Shown piece by piece: positions 11,014-19,734 of a stretch of 48,773 nucleotides of DNA. Position 1 is the stretch's first letter. Each line of letters starts with the position of its first letter. A model generated the notes under the pieces. That model was not told the origin of the DNA. It did no database searches and worked only from the letters and a program-made list of their open reading frames with translations. A program made the translations under genes and the position numbers. Source of the DNA: UBA11164 sp034376725 (GTDB lineage Bacteria; Pseudomonadota; Gammaproteobacteria; Xanthomonadales; Xanthomonadaceae); assembly GCA_034376725.1 (NCBI GenBank), contig JAXMJH010000022.1, positions 1 through 48,773 of the forward strand. Reading direction: 5' to 3'.

Positions 11014-11331
11014 GCATAGCTCCTTGCTGTGCGAGCCGGTCTGGGCGCCTGCTCATCCGAACGTGTTTGAACCTCAACCGCCCAGCAGCGCCGGCGGATC
11101 AGGTCATCCTCAACAGATGCGCGATGTTACGCCAACACACAAGGAAACCGATACTGTCCGAACGAAAAGGCGTCTGGAGGTGTTCGGCTCCCTGTTCTCG
11201 CGCGACACAGTTCGACGCGTCGTCGCACCACATGAGCCGTTTGACAAGTTCATTCTGCCCGGGATATCCGAGCTGAGAAAGATCAGCCTCACTGGCGAGT
11301 CGGCGATCGAACCGCGCGCTTTGGCACTACT
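11014..11331. other. Divergent intergenic region without a gene
   Basis: This 318-base spacer separates the minus-strand membrane protein (start 11013) from the plus-strand HIT gene (start 11332), so it must carry two promoters. Open frames crossing it have atypical composition and no ribosome binding site. No clear -10/-35 pair, hairpin or repeat was found. Confidence 0.45.
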
Positions 11332-11775
11332 ATGACGATTGGTGTCGCCGCGCCCGAGCCCTGCGTGTTCTGCGAGATTGCCGCCGGCCGCGTGGCGGCC
11401 AGCGTGGTGTACCGGGATGAGCGGAGCCTGGCGTTCGTCGATCTGCGCCAGTTTCATCCGGGCCACACGCTGGTGGTGCCCGTGCAGCACGTACACGATG
11501 TCCGCGAGCTCGATTTCGAGACCGGCGCGGCCTTGATGGCTGCGGTTGCCAGGGTCGCCCGCGCGGTGTCGGTCGCGTTCCCGAATCGGGGGCTCAGCGT
11601 GTGGCACTCCATCGGCGAAGCGGCGTTTCAGGAAGTGCCGCACCTGCACTTCCACATCCACCCCCGGTTGCCCGATGACGACGTGCTGCGCGTCTATCCA
11701 CGCACACCCCACAGCCCAGGCCGCCACACGCTGGACGAGTACGCCGCGCGGCTGCGCGCCGCGCTGGCCGCGTAG
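11332..11775 (+). CDS. HIT-family nucleotide hydrolase/transferase
   Basis: A 147-residue histidine-triad protein. The N-terminal CVFCEIAAGRV segment carries the CxxC pair common to the family. The core GHTLVVPVQHVHDVREL strand follows, and the catalytic triad motif HLHFHIHPR spans residues 104-112, with His106 as the likely nucleophile. HIT enzymes cleave adenosine phosphoramidates or dinucleoside polyphosphates in the cytosol; the physiological substrate here is unknown. The ATG at 11332 lacks an obvious Shine-Dalgarno box, but upstream sequence offers nothing better. Its length is normal for a complete family member. Neighbours give no functional hint. Confidence 0.9.
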   Translation: MTIGVAAPEPCVFCEIAAGRVAASVVYRDERSLAFVDLRQFHPGHTLVVPVQHVHDVRELDFETGAALMAAVARVARAVSVAFPNRGLSVWHSIGEAAFQEVPHLHFHIHPRLPDDDVLRVYPRTPHSPGRHTLDEYAARLRAALAA

Positions 11776-12001
11776 CCTGGCGGACAGCCGGGCCTGGGTC
11801 GCGCCGTGGCGCGCGCCGACACACGAGGCTCGATTGTTAAGACCGGGCACAGGTCGTATGCTCAGCGCGTTCGTGGCGGTCGCCGCGAACGGAGCATCGC
11901 CACGGCACAAGCCGTGAGCGAAACGCGCCAGGCGGGCTGCGCGGCGAGGATTTGGGGACGCATCGCAGACCCGTTCTCTTTCGAAGGACAAAGGAGGTCA
12001 C

Positions 12002-13537
12002 ATGAAAATGCGTACGCTTACGCTGCTGTCCGCCGCCGTGCTGCTGGCGGCCTGCAGTCAGCAGTCTCCACCCAGCGAATCCGCCGCGCCAGCCGAAACT
12101 GCATCGTTGGCGGCTGAGCCCGCGTCGACGCCGGCCGTCGAGACATCCGGCATCATCCCGGTCGATATTCCGGGCGGGTTCGGCTACCCCGGCGATCGCG
12201 ATACGTTCCAGACCTGGGCCGATACCTGGCAGATCGACAACATCACCGCGACCGCCTGGAATCTCTGGGCCGGCATGACCAGCGATTCCGGCCAAACCTA
12301 CAACGGCGTTGCCCTGCCGGTGTGGGAGACATGGTGCGGCAACGAGGAGGTGTTCAGCGCCGCCGGCTGCACGGCGGCCGACCGGCCGGCACGCGCATTC
12401 CAGATGGCCTCGCAGATCGGTCATGCGGCGCGAATCGCGGGCACGCAAGCCGCCGCCGACACCCAGGTGGTGTCGTTCAACAAGTTCAATCCGCCCATGG
12501 CGGGCTATTTGAATACGCCGCAAACCACCAACGGAGTGGCCTACAGCTACACCTCGGCGACCGATCTGTCCAACCTCAATGCCGCCTGGCCCACCGGCAC
12601 GGCGGTCGGCGCGCGCAAGGTGGTCGATGCGCCATACACCCCGGACAGCGGCGACCTGCAGGGCTCTACCGGCATCGAAACCAAGCCGGTGATCTTCGTG
12701 GTCAAGGCCACCGGACTCACGCCGATGCCGCTGTGGATGGGGCCGGAGTCCTCCACCACACCGGCCAACGCCACGCCCGACACCTGGTTCACTTGTGTGC
12801 TGCTCGATCCGGCCAATCCTGCCGGCCCCGACACCGCACCGGTGCCCGCCACGCCCGAGCAGATCGCCCAGATGGTGCCGAACTCGGCAATGGCGTGCAA
12901 AACCTTCCTGTATGCACCGCTGTCGACCATCTACCACTTCCCGATGGACGCCGCCGAGGCCACGGATTGGAACAATCTGATCAACAGCTCAGGCGACGGC
13001 GGACAGGGCCTCACCGCCGAGGCCGGCGACTTCGGCGTGCTGGCCGGCATGCACGTCAACAGCAAGACGATCATCAACTGGACCTGGCAGACGTTCTGGT
13101 GGCAGCCAGGCGGCGACGCCCCCGGCGACTTTCCCGGCAGCAAGCAGGGCATGACCGAAAGCGTGTCCGGCGCGTGGCGCAACTACGCCATGTGTACGGC
13201 ATGGAATCAAACCAAAGGCAACGCGTCCAGCGACATGGTGGTGTGCTTCAATCCGTTCCTGGAGACCTCTTCCGGAATTCCGTCGGGCCAGAGCAGCAAC
13301 TGCATGACCTGCCACGGCACCGCGACCGCAGGCGCATTGGCTGGCAGCGGTCTGGGCACAATGAACTATCCGGCCAGCTACCCGGCGCCGATCGACTTCA
13401 ACGGCAACGCCTGCACCGAGTCGAGCACCAGCACCACCTGTTTCGCCGACTTCACCAAGACCGATTTCTCCTGGGCGATTCCGTCCAACGCCATCGTTCC
13501 GGCCGATAAGCCGGCACCGGCTGGCGGTTCCAACTAG
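12002..13537 (+). CDS. Lipoprotein with a single c-type haem (CxxCH) motif
   Basis: A 511-residue envelope protein. A lipobox LLAAC with Cys18 marks it as a lipoprotein, followed by a low-complexity Ala/Ser/Glu/Pro linker to about residue 48. The body is rich in Trp, Asn, Thr and Pro and has several Cys. Near the C-terminus, Cys434-x2-Cys437-His438 (SNCMTCHGTA) is a classical covalent haem-attachment motif, with possible Met ligands further on (GTMNYP). This suggests a periplasm-facing monohaem protein, perhaps an oxidoreductase or electron-transfer partner. I do not recognise the large N-terminal domain. The start is strongly supported by AAAGGAGG 4-5 bases upstream. A perfect hairpin and T-run follow at 13562, so it is a monocistronic unit, apparently well expressed. 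Confidence 0.75.
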   Translation: MKMRTLTLLSAAVLLAACSQQSPPSESAAPAETASLAAEPASTPAVETSGIIPVDIPGGFGYPGDRDTFQTWADTWQIDNITATAWNLWAGMTSDSGQTYNGVALPVWETWCGNEEVFSAAGCTAADRPARAFQMASQIGHAARIAGTQAAADTQVVSFNKFNPPMAGYLNTPQTTNGVAYSYTSATDLSNLNAAWPTGTAVGARKVVDAPYTPDSGDLQGSTGIETKPVIFVVKATGLTPMPLWMGPESSTTPANATPDTWFTCVLLDPANPAGPDTAPVPATPEQIAQMVPNSAMACKTFLYAPLSTIYHFPMDAAEATDWNNLINSSGDGGQGLTAEAGDFGVLAGMHVNSKTIINWTWQTFWWQPGGDAPGDFPGSKQGMTESVSGAWRNYAMCTAWNQTKGNASSDMVVCFNPFLETSSGIPSGQSSNCMTCHGTATAGALAGSGLGTMNYPASYPAPIDFNGNACTESSTSTTCFADFTKTDFSWAIPSNAIVPADKPAPAGGSN

Positions 13538-13561
13538 CGGGCGGTTGTTTCCGCAAGTGTC

Positions 13562-13593
13562 AACGGCCCGGTCGAACGACCGGGCCGTTTTTT
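13562..13593 (+). terminator. Intrinsic terminator after the haem-motif lipoprotein gene
   Basis: A perfect inverted repeat, AACGGCCCGGTC and GACCGGGCCGTT, encloses the tetraloop GAAC and runs into six T residues. It lies 24 bases after the stop at 13537. On the minus strand the hairpin lacks a following T-run, so it would stop plus-strand transcription only. Confidence 0.92.
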
Positions 13594-13612
13594 CGAAGCG
13601 CCCCGCTCGCGG

Positions 13613-14203
13613 TCAATCCATGCCCGGCTGTTCGCGCCATTGTCCCTGCACGCAGAAGTGCCGTGTCGATGCTTTCTCGATAAAGACATCCTCGATGCCC
13701 TGAGCGCCTTCCGGCACCCGGATCGGCTCCGAAGGTTGGTCCGGGGTCTCGCGCGGGTGCGGCACGTCGATCGCCTCGATCAAGCGCGAGTATCCAGTGC
13801 GTTCGGGCTCGACTGCCTGCAACGCGTAACTGTCGTCCCAAGCCTCGAATTCCGCTTCGCAGCCGTTGGGTCCGCCCCACACGACTTGGATGTGCGAGAC
13901 GCCATCGACCGAGCACAGCACGGCATGGTCCGGCGCCGGGTTGCCGGCGAAGTTGCCGCTGATGACGTTCGCTATCCGGTCGAAGAAGAAATCCGGCTGC
14001 GGAATGCGGCATCCACGCGCGTGCAGCGACTTCCGAACTGCCGGGGGTAACTGCGGCACATCATCGGGCGACACCCGGATGATGCGCCGGGCCGCCTCCG
14101 CCCATTCGCCGTACGCCGGCATCGCCTCCGCCGGCAGGCGGGCCATGCCGACCGATATCCCTTGCCCCAGAAGGAGAACACCCATTGCGCCTATGCCGAT
14201 CAT
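13613..14203 (-). CDS. Hypothetical exported protein
   Basis: A 196-residue protein with a hydrophobic N-terminal segment (MIGIGAMGVLLLGQGISVGMA) that could be a signal peptide or membrane anchor. The rest is soluble, acidic and Pro-rich, with Cys at about residues 69, 95, 114 and 184 that could form disulfides in the periplasm. A central segment (VSHIQVVWGGPNGCEAEFEAWDD) suggests beta structure. The ATG at 14203 has no clear ribosome binding site; an internal ATG at 14185 would start MGVLLLGQG and is equally plausible. It lies 34 bases downstream of the VOC gene on the same strand, so the two may be co-transcribed. I recognise no family. Confidence 0.55.
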   Translation of the reverse strand: MIGIGAMGVLLLGQGISVGMARLPAEAMPAYGEWAEAARRIIRVSPDDVPQLPPAVRKSLHARGCRIPQPDFFFDRIANVISGNFAGNPAPDHAVLCSVDGVSHIQVVWGGPNGCEAEFEAWDDSYALQAVEPERTGYSRLIEAIDVPHPRETPDQPSEPIRVPEGAQGIEDVFIEKASTRHFCVQGQWREQPGMD

Positions 14204-14237
14204 GCCGAGTGGCCGTTGGTCGAATGCATGCCGCAGA

Positions 14238-14636
14238 TCACTGTCCTTCCGGCGGCTGCCAAAGCTCTACGCGATTACCCTCCGGGTCCATCACCCAGCC
14301 GAACTTGCCGTACTCCGATGACTCCACCTTGTCGTCGACAGTACAGCCTTCGGCGCGCAGGGTGGCCAGCAACCGATCCAGATCGGCGACCCGGTAATTG
14401 ATCATGAACGGCGATGGGCTGGGCGTGAAGTAGCCGCTGTCGCCTTCGAAGATGCTCCACACCGTGGTGCCGGTGTCGGTGCCGTTTTCGGCGTCGCCCC
14501 AGCGAAACGCAGTGCCGCCCCAGGCTTCCACCGGGATGCCCAGGTGGATGCGATACCAGTCGCGCAGGGCTTGGGCATCACGCGCCTTGAAGAAGATCCC
14601 GCCGATGCCGGTAACGCGTTGTACGGGTGCGGTCAT
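14238..14636 (-). CDS. VOC-superfamily (glyoxalase/bleomycin-resistance fold) protein
   Basis: A 132-residue protein with the paired beta-alpha-beta-beta-beta modules of the vicinal oxygen chelate superfamily. It begins VTGIGGIFFKARD and has the helix LRDWYRIHLGIPV. The metal-site strand of the second module ends GWVMDPEGNRVELWQP, giving the usual Asp-Pro-x-Gly-Asn and Glu. Members include glyoxalase I, dioxygenases and resistance proteins; nothing here separates these roles. The ATG at 14636 has a GAGGAG box 6-7 bases upstream. It is followed by a hypothetical exported protein and preceded by the S46 peptidase gene, both on the same strand. Confidence 0.85.
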   Translation of the reverse strand: MTAPVQRVTGIGGIFFKARDAQALRDWYRIHLGIPVEAWGGTAFRWGDAENGTDTGTTVWSIFEGDSGYFTPSPSPFMINYRVADLDRLLATLRAEGCTVDDKVESSEYGKFGWVMDPEGNRVELWQPPEGQ

Positions 14637-14688
14637 GATGATCTCCTCGGATCGCTCGGGTTCGGTTGGATTGCGCGCTGCGACCGCG

Positions 14689-16845
14689 CTACTGCACTTC
14701 GGCCACGCCCATCTCGCGCAACAGGTTTGGCGCCGGATAGACTTGCTCCATCACCCACAGCAGATAGCGGATGTCGACGTGGATGGTACGGGTCAGTTCG
14801 GGGTTGAACACCCAGTTCGACGCCACGCTGTCCCAGGTCATGTCGAACACCAGGCCGGTCAGCTCGCCGCGCGCATTCAGCGTGGGCGAGCCGGAATTTC
14901 CGCCGGTCACGTCCATGTCGGTCATGAAGTTGACCGGCAGCACACCGGGCTTGAGGCCGGCGCGGCCCATGGTGCGATTGGCGCGGATCAGCTCCAGCTG
15001 GTTGGCCGGTGAATCGAACGGCTCGACACCGGTGTCCTTTTCCAGAATGCCGGCGATGGTGGTGAACGGCTCGTACACCACGCCATCGCGCGGACGGTAA
15101 CCCATCGCGTTGCCGAAGGTGAGGCGCAGGCTGCCGTTCGCGTCCGGATAGACCGATTCGCCGCGCGACCGGCTGTGATCGATCACTGCCTGCATGAAGA
15201 CCGGACGCAGGCGCTGATCTTCGCCGTCGTGCCGTTTGGCCTCGGCCTCCAGGCGCAGCAGCGCCGGCGTCAGGCGCACCGCCAGCTGCAGGAAGGCATC
15301 GTCGCTGGCCTCGATCGCGGCCCGATCGGCTTCCAGCCAGGCCAGCCGCGCCTCGGTCCGATCGAGCGTGGTCCCGGAATACAGCGCATCCAGTAGGGCA
15401 TCCAGCGCACCGGCGTCATTGCCAAGCCAGGCGTCGAGCTCGGCCAGTCGCTGGTCGGCCGGCAGGGCCAGATAGCGGTTCAGCCAGTAGGCCATGATCT
15501 GCCGGTCCACCGCCGCGGCCAGCCGGCGTTCCAACTGCTGAAGGCTGCCGCGGATACCTGCCTCGTCGCGCTCCTGGTAACCCGGCTCGCGCTCGCTGTC
15601 GGGCTTTTCCCGCTCGATGGCGAGCCGGTACAGTTTCTTGCCGGCGTCCAGCAGGCCGACGTTTGCGAACATGCCGATCAACAGATCGCGCTCGCGGGCC
15701 TGACCGCGTTCCGCATTGAGCGCCAGCAGGTCGGCGTGCGCGGTGCGCGCCGCGCGACCCGACCGCCCCTGGGTTTGCAGCCAGTCCAGCACCGCCTGCT
15801 CGCGGGCCGCCTTGGTGGCGCCGGCATCGGCCCGGGCAAACCCCTCCAGTTGACCCTCGAGGTTTTTCAGCACGTTGTTCCAGCCGGCATTGAACGCGGC
15901 GTACTTGATTTCCACGTCGCGGTCGTCGGCGCCGGCGCGCTCGAGAATATCCAGCAGATCGCGATACAGCGCGATGCGAGTCGGGTAGTTCCACGCCACC
16001 GTCTGCTCGAACTCACTGGCCAGCGCGTAGCGGAAGGTGCGGCCGGGGTAGCCGGCAACCATCGCGAAATCGCCCGCCTGCAACCCTTGCTGGTCGATCT
16101 TCAGCCAGTGCAGCGGCTCATAGGGCACGTTGTCCTCGGCATACTCGGCCGGCCGGCCATCGGGGCCGACATAGGCGCGATAGAAGGCGAAATCGCCGGT
16201 GTGCCTGGGCCACATCCAGTTGTCGACATCGCCGCCGTATTTGCCGATCGATCCAGGCGGCGCGTAAGCCAGGCGCACGTCCTTGATTTCCATCTGCTTG
16301 AACAGCCGGTACTGCAAGCCGCCGAAGAAGTCATGCACGCGGCAGCGGTAGCCCGGCTCGGCCTCGCACTCGGCCACCAAGGCTTTTTGCGCGCTCTCGA
16401 TGGCGCGGGCCCGCTCGGCGCCGCGCACCCGTGGCCCGACGCCGGCCAGCACGGTGTCGGTGACATCGCGGATCTCATCGATCACGAACACCCGCGCATT
16501 CGGTCCGGCGCTGGGCTCATCCTCGAAACGCCCGGCGAGAAAGCCGTTGCGCAGCAGATCGCTGTCGGGCGTGGAATTGAGCTGGATCGCGCCGTAAGCG
16601 CAGTGGTGGTTGGTGGCGACCAGGCCCTTGGGCGACACGAAACCCGCCGTGCAGCCGCCGATGCTGACCACGGCACCCAGCGGGTCACCGGTGAGGTCGG
16701 CCAGCTTTTCGATATCCAGTTCCAGTCCGCGCGCCTTCAGCGAATCGGCGATTTCCGGAAGCTGCTGGGGTACCCACATGCCCTCGCCGGCCGCGGCCGA
16801 CGAAGCGATGCCGAGTAGAAAAAGTATGCGAAGAACAGAAGCCAT
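14689..16845 (-). CDS. S46-family dipeptidyl-peptidase (DPP7/DPP11 type)
   Basis: A 718-residue secreted serine peptidase that should remove dipeptides from peptide N-termini in the periplasm. The signal peptide is MASVLRILFLLGIASSAAA. The chymotrypsin-like double barrel carries its catalytic His in ATNHHC (residues 78-82), the Asp in GGDVDNW (204-210) and Ser651 in GGNSGSP. A large helical insert (about 285-560) is the regulatory domain seen in S46 enzymes. The residue 18 positions after the catalytic Ser sets S1 specificity, Gly in DPP7 and Arg in DPP11; here it is Met669 (VFDMTW), so the class is unclear. The ATG at 16845 is chosen because the signal peptide starts there; a GTG at 16917 would add a polar leader. 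It is divergent from tdh. Confidence 0.93.
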   Translation of the reverse strand: MASVLRILFLLGIASSAAAGEGMWVPQQLPEIADSLKARGLELDIEKLADLTGDPLGAVVSIGGCTAGFVSPKGLVATNHHCAYGAIQLNSTPDSDLLRNGFLAGRFEDEPSAGPNARVFVIDEIRDVTDTVLAGVGPRVRGAERARAIESAQKALVAECEAEPGYRCRVHDFFGGLQYRLFKQMEIKDVRLAYAPPGSIGKYGGDVDNWMWPRHTGDFAFYRAYVGPDGRPAEYAEDNVPYEPLHWLKIDQQGLQAGDFAMVAGYPGRTFRYALASEFEQTVAWNYPTRIALYRDLLDILERAGADDRDVEIKYAAFNAGWNNVLKNLEGQLEGFARADAGATKAAREQAVLDWLQTQGRSGRAARTAHADLLALNAERGQARERDLLIGMFANVGLLDAGKKLYRLAIEREKPDSEREPGYQERDEAGIRGSLQQLERRLAAAVDRQIMAYWLNRYLALPADQRLAELDAWLGNDAGALDALLDALYSGTTLDRTEARLAWLEADRAAIEASDDAFLQLAVRLTPALLRLEAEAKRHDGEDQRLRPVFMQAVIDHSRSRGESVYPDANGSLRLTFGNAMGYRPRDGVVYEPFTTIAGILEKDTGVEPFDSPANQLELIRANRTMGRAGLKPGVLPVNFMTDMDVTGGNSGSPTLNARGELTGLVFDMTWDSVASNWVFNPELTRTIHVDIRYLLWVMEQVYPAPNLLREMGVAEVQ

Positions 16846-17054
16846 GAGGGGTCTCGTCTCGTTATCGTTACATACCGGCGAGTATAGAGGCAGCCGGGGC
16901 GGCCTCTCATGCGACACAGGTCACGGGTTGGCCTGTGCGCCGTTTCGGCCGGCGCAATTCCCGGCCGCGCAGTTGCGTCCCGGGGGAGAGCAATACCCGG
17001 CCAGCCGGCTCCAAACGCCTACCCAGCAGAACCCGGTACGTGCGCAGCGGGACG

Positions 17055-17060
17055 TATAAT
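17055..17060 (+). promoter_or_regulatory. Candidate -10 box of the tdh promoter
   Basis: A perfect TATAAT lies 44 bases upstream of the tdh start in the divergent spacer with the S46 peptidase gene. No good -35 hexamer is found at 16-18 bases, so this is a partial match only. Confidence 0.4.
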
Positions 17061-17104
17061 GGCCGATCAACCCCGCCTGGCGCAGTGCGCCAAATGGAAC
17101 ACGC

Positions 17105-18145
17105 ATGTCGCATCCGCAGACGATGAAAGCACTGGTCAAGCGCAGGGCCGAGCCCGGCATCTGGATGGAGCAGGTGCCGGTCCCCTCGCCCGGCCCCAAC
17201 GAAGTGCTGATCAAGCTGGAAATGACCGCGATCTGCGGCACCGACCTGCACATCTACAAGTGGGATGCCTGGAGCCAGCGCACCATCACGCCGGGTCTGG
17301 TGATCGGACACGAGTTCGTCGGCCATGTGGTGGAAATGGGTCCGGGCGTGACCGGGTACGCCGCCGGCGACCGGGTTTCGGCCGAGGGTCATATTGTCTG
17401 CGGCCATTGCCGCAACTGCCGGGCCGGGCGGCCGCACCTGTGCCCGAACACGGTGGGCATCGGGGTCAACCGCAATGGCGCGTTCGCCGAATACGTGGTG
17501 GTTCCGGCCAGCAATCTGTGGCCGATCCCGGCCGGGATTCCGTCCGAGCTGGCGGCCTTCTTCGACCCGTTCGGCAACGCCGCGCACTGCGCGCTGGAGT
17601 TCGATGTGCTGGGTGAGGATGTCTTGATCACCGGTGCCGGCCCGATCGGCATCATCGCCGCCGGCATCTGCAAGTTCATCGGCGCCCGTCACGTCGTGGT
17701 GACCGATGTGAACGACTACCGGCTCGGTCTGGCCCGCGAGATGGGCGCCACCCGCACCATCAATGTCGCCCGCGAGAACCTGCGCGACGTGATGGCCGAG
17801 ATCGGCATCCAGGGCTTCGATGTCGGCATGGAAATGTCCGGCAACGCCGCCGCCTTCAATGACATGCTCACCGCCATGTACCACGGCGGCAAGGTGGCTC
17901 TGCTCGGCATCCTGCCCAAGGGCGCCGGCATCGACTGGGATCAGATCATATTCAAAGGGCTGATCGTCCACGGCATCTATGGCCGCAAGATGTACGAGAC
18001 CTGGTACAAGATGACCCAACTGGTGCGCTCGGGCTTCCCGCTCGGCAAGGTGCTCACCCACCAGATCGGCATCGACGACTTCCAGCAGGGCTTCGATCTG
18101 ATGGCCTCGGGCCAGTGCGGCAAAGTGGTCTGCCGCTGGGGCTGA
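17105..18145 (+). CDS. tdh: L-threonine 3-dehydrogenase
   Basis: A 346-residue zinc-dependent medium-chain dehydrogenase that oxidises L-threonine to 2-amino-3-ketobutyrate with NAD. Catalytic zinc residues lie in CGTDLHIYKWD (Cys44) and GHEFVGHV. The structural zinc site is the four-Cys segment CGHCRNCRAGRPHLC. The NAD fold has GAGPIGIIAAGI and the acidic VVTDVND. The segments DAWSQRTI and GIYGRKMYETWYKM are characteristic of threonine dehydrogenase rather than other alcohol dehydrogenases. Two in-frame starts exist, 17105 and 17123; the first is kept, but the second (MKALVKRRAE) resembles the usual family N-terminus. Its product is used by the enzyme of kbl, which here lies 4.6 kb downstream on the same strand instead of adjacent. 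Confidence 0.95.
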   Translation: MSHPQTMKALVKRRAEPGIWMEQVPVPSPGPNEVLIKLEMTAICGTDLHIYKWDAWSQRTITPGLVIGHEFVGHVVEMGPGVTGYAAGDRVSAEGHIVCGHCRNCRAGRPHLCPNTVGIGVNRNGAFAEYVVVPASNLWPIPAGIPSELAAFFDPFGNAAHCALEFDVLGEDVLITGAGPIGIIAAGICKFIGARHVVVTDVNDYRLGLAREMGATRTINVARENLRDVMAEIGIQGFDVGMEMSGNAAAFNDMLTAMYHGGKVALLGILPKGAGIDWDQIIFKGLIVHGIYGRKMYETWYKMTQLVRSGFPLGKVLTHQIGIDDFQQGFDLMASGQCGKVVCRWG

Positions 18146-18210
18146 ACTTTGCGCCCGGCCGGCTACTCGATAGCGGCGCCATTCGTCATCCCCATCCGAG
18201 TAGCCCAAAC

Positions 18211-19128
18211 ATGACCCTGCGCCCCCTGTTCATCGGCCTTCTGATCCCGCTTCTGACGATCGCGGTAATCCACAGCGCGATCGGGCTGAGCACGGCAGCC
18301 GACCCGGCCACCCGACTGGCCTGGGCCGGTGCGCTGCTGTCGACCGGCGGCTTCGCGCTGCTTTTCGCGACGCTGTTCCTGCGTCGTTCGGCGCGCACCT
18401 CGCGCACACTGCCCTTGCTCACCGTCGCCACCGTCGCGGGCAGCGCGCTGGCGCTGCTCGGGTTGGCGCGCGGCGGCCCGCTGCTGCCGGCGTTCTATGC
18501 CGTCGGGTTGGGGCTGCTGGGTAGTCTGCTTTACACCTATTGGTACTCGCGTCTGCCCAAGGCGGCTACCGGCATTCGCACCGGACAGCCACTGCCCCGG
18601 TTCGATCTTCTCGATGCCGAGGGCGCACACGTCTCCAGCGCCCAACTTGCCGGCCAGCCGGCGCTGTGGATGTTCTATCGCGGCAACTGGTGTCCACTGT
18701 GCATGGCGCAGATCAAGGAGGTCGCGGACCGCTACCGCGAACTGGCCGAGCGTGGCGTGCAGGTCCTGCTGATCAGCCCGCAGCCGGCCGGTCACAGCCG
18801 CGCGCTGGCCGAGCGTTTCGATGTGCCCATGCAGTTTCTGGTCGACCCCGGCAATCGCGGCGCCCGCGCCCTGGGGCTGGCCGCGCCGGAAGGCGTTCCG
18901 CTGGGCATGCAGGCGCTCGGCTACGACACCGAAACCGTGCTGCCCACCGTGCTGCTGACCGACGCGGCCGGCACCGTGCTGTGGGTCGACCAGACCGACA
19001 ATTACCGCATCCGGCCGGAGCCCGACACGTTTTTCGCGGTGCTCGATGCCCATGGCCTCAGCGCACCGGGCGCACGCGCCGATGCCGCCGAGCCGCAACC
19101 GGGCAGTCCGGGCCGCACTGATCGATGA
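18211..19128 (+). CDS. Membrane-anchored redoxin (AhpC/TSA-like thioredoxin fold)
   Basis: A 305-residue protein in two parts. Residues 1-112 form four predicted membrane helices (about 5-26, 36-57, 67-86 and 91-112). Residues 123-290 form a thioredoxin-fold redoxin domain with GQPLPRFDLLDAEG, the active-site segment YRGNWCPLC (Cys161 and Cys164) and QVLLISPQPAGHS. It could reduce peroxides or disulfides at the membrane; which side the domain faces was not resolved. The ATG at 18211 is chosen because it begins the first helix; the same frame reads upstream into tdh. No clear ribosome binding site is visible. Its stop overlaps the acetyltransferase start as ATGA, so those two are coupled. Confidence 0.8.
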   Translation: MTLRPLFIGLLIPLLTIAVIHSAIGLSTAADPATRLAWAGALLSTGGFALLFATLFLRRSARTSRTLPLLTVATVAGSALALLGLARGGPLLPAFYAVGLGLLGSLLYTYWYSRLPKAATGIRTGQPLPRFDLLDAEGAHVSSAQLAGQPALWMFYRGNWCPLCMAQIKEVADRYRELAERGVQVLLISPQPAGHSRALAERFDVPMQFLVDPGNRGARALGLAAPEGVPLGMQALGYDTETVLPTVLLTDAAGTVLWVDQTDNYRIRPEPDTFFAVLDAHGLSAPGARADAAEPQPGSPGRTDR

Positions 19129-19652
19129 GTCTGCTGACTACCGACAGGCTGAACCTGACGCCGCTGTCCGATGCGCACCGCGCGCTCTATTGCCGTCTCT
19201 ACACCGATCCCGAGGTGATGCGCTACGTCGGCGCGTGTCTCGATCGGGCCAAGGCCGATCACTGCTTCGCGCTGGCGCTGGCCGCGTCGGCGTCGCCGTC
19301 GCCCGGCAATCTCATCTGGTCGATGGACGTTCGCGGAGACGGTGTGTCGGCGGGCCTGGTGGGACTGCGCATCCAGGGCGAGGAAGCGGAAGTCGGCGCA
19401 CTGATCCTACCGGAGTTTCAGGCCAGCGGATTGGCCACCGAGGCGATCGCCGCCATGGCCGATCACGCATTCGCCATCCTCGGCCTGCGCCGGCTGTTTA
19501 CCCGGCACCGACCGGAACACACGGCCGCCGCTGCGCTGATGCGCCGGCTCGGGTTCAGCGCCCTCCCGGATGAGGCCGACAACCCCATGGGCCAGCGCTG
19601 GGCGCTGGGGTCGGGATCGAACTCGACTCAAAGAAAAGTGGGCGACAGCTGA
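19125..19652 (+). CDS. GNAT-family N-acetyltransferase
   Basis: A 175-residue protein of the RimJ/RimL-like GNAT group. It opens LTTDRLNLTPLSDAHRALYCRLYTDPEVMRYVG in family style. The later strand EVGALILPEFQASGLATEAIAAM is the acetyl-CoA binding motif A in a weak form, lacking the canonical RxxGxG/A. RLFTRHRPEHTAAAALMRRLGF is motif B. The acceptor, a small molecule or a protein N-terminus, cannot be predicted. The ATG at 19125 overlaps the redoxin stop (ATGA). The final 20 residues are polar and probably disordered. It is the gene before the split borosin locus but is separated from it by 82 bases with a candidate promoter. Confidence 0.8.
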   Translation: MSLLTTDRLNLTPLSDAHRALYCRLYTDPEVMRYVGACLDRAKADHCFALALAASASPSPGNLIWSMDVRGDGVSAGLVGLRIQGEEAEVGALILPEFQASGLATEAIAAMADHAFAILGLRRLFTRHRPEHTAAAALMRRLGFSALPDEADNPMGQRWALGSGSNSTQRKVGDS

Positions 19653-19676
19653 TACATTCGGCCCCTTTGCGACACT

Positions 19677-19684
19677 GGTATCAT
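19677..19684 (+). promoter_or_regulatory. Candidate extended -10 promoter of the borosin locus
   Basis: TGGTATCAT (19676-19684) fits an extended -10 element (TGn plus TATCAT) about 50 bases before the GTG start of the methyltransferase gene. No convincing -35 hexamer is present, which extended -10 promoters tolerate. It could let the borosin genes be transcribed apart from the upstream redoxin-GNAT pair. Confidence 0.4.
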
Positions 19685-19734
19685 CCGGGCATCGGCGAAA
19701 TCCCGCCGGGGCAGCTTTAGGGGGCAGCCATACT

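Noticed and set aside
19570..19734. Longer N-terminus for the borosin methyltransferase
   Set aside because: The upstream frame overlaps the GNAT gene, is non-homologous to the family, and the GTG at 19735 gives the expected N-terminus with a ribosome binding site.
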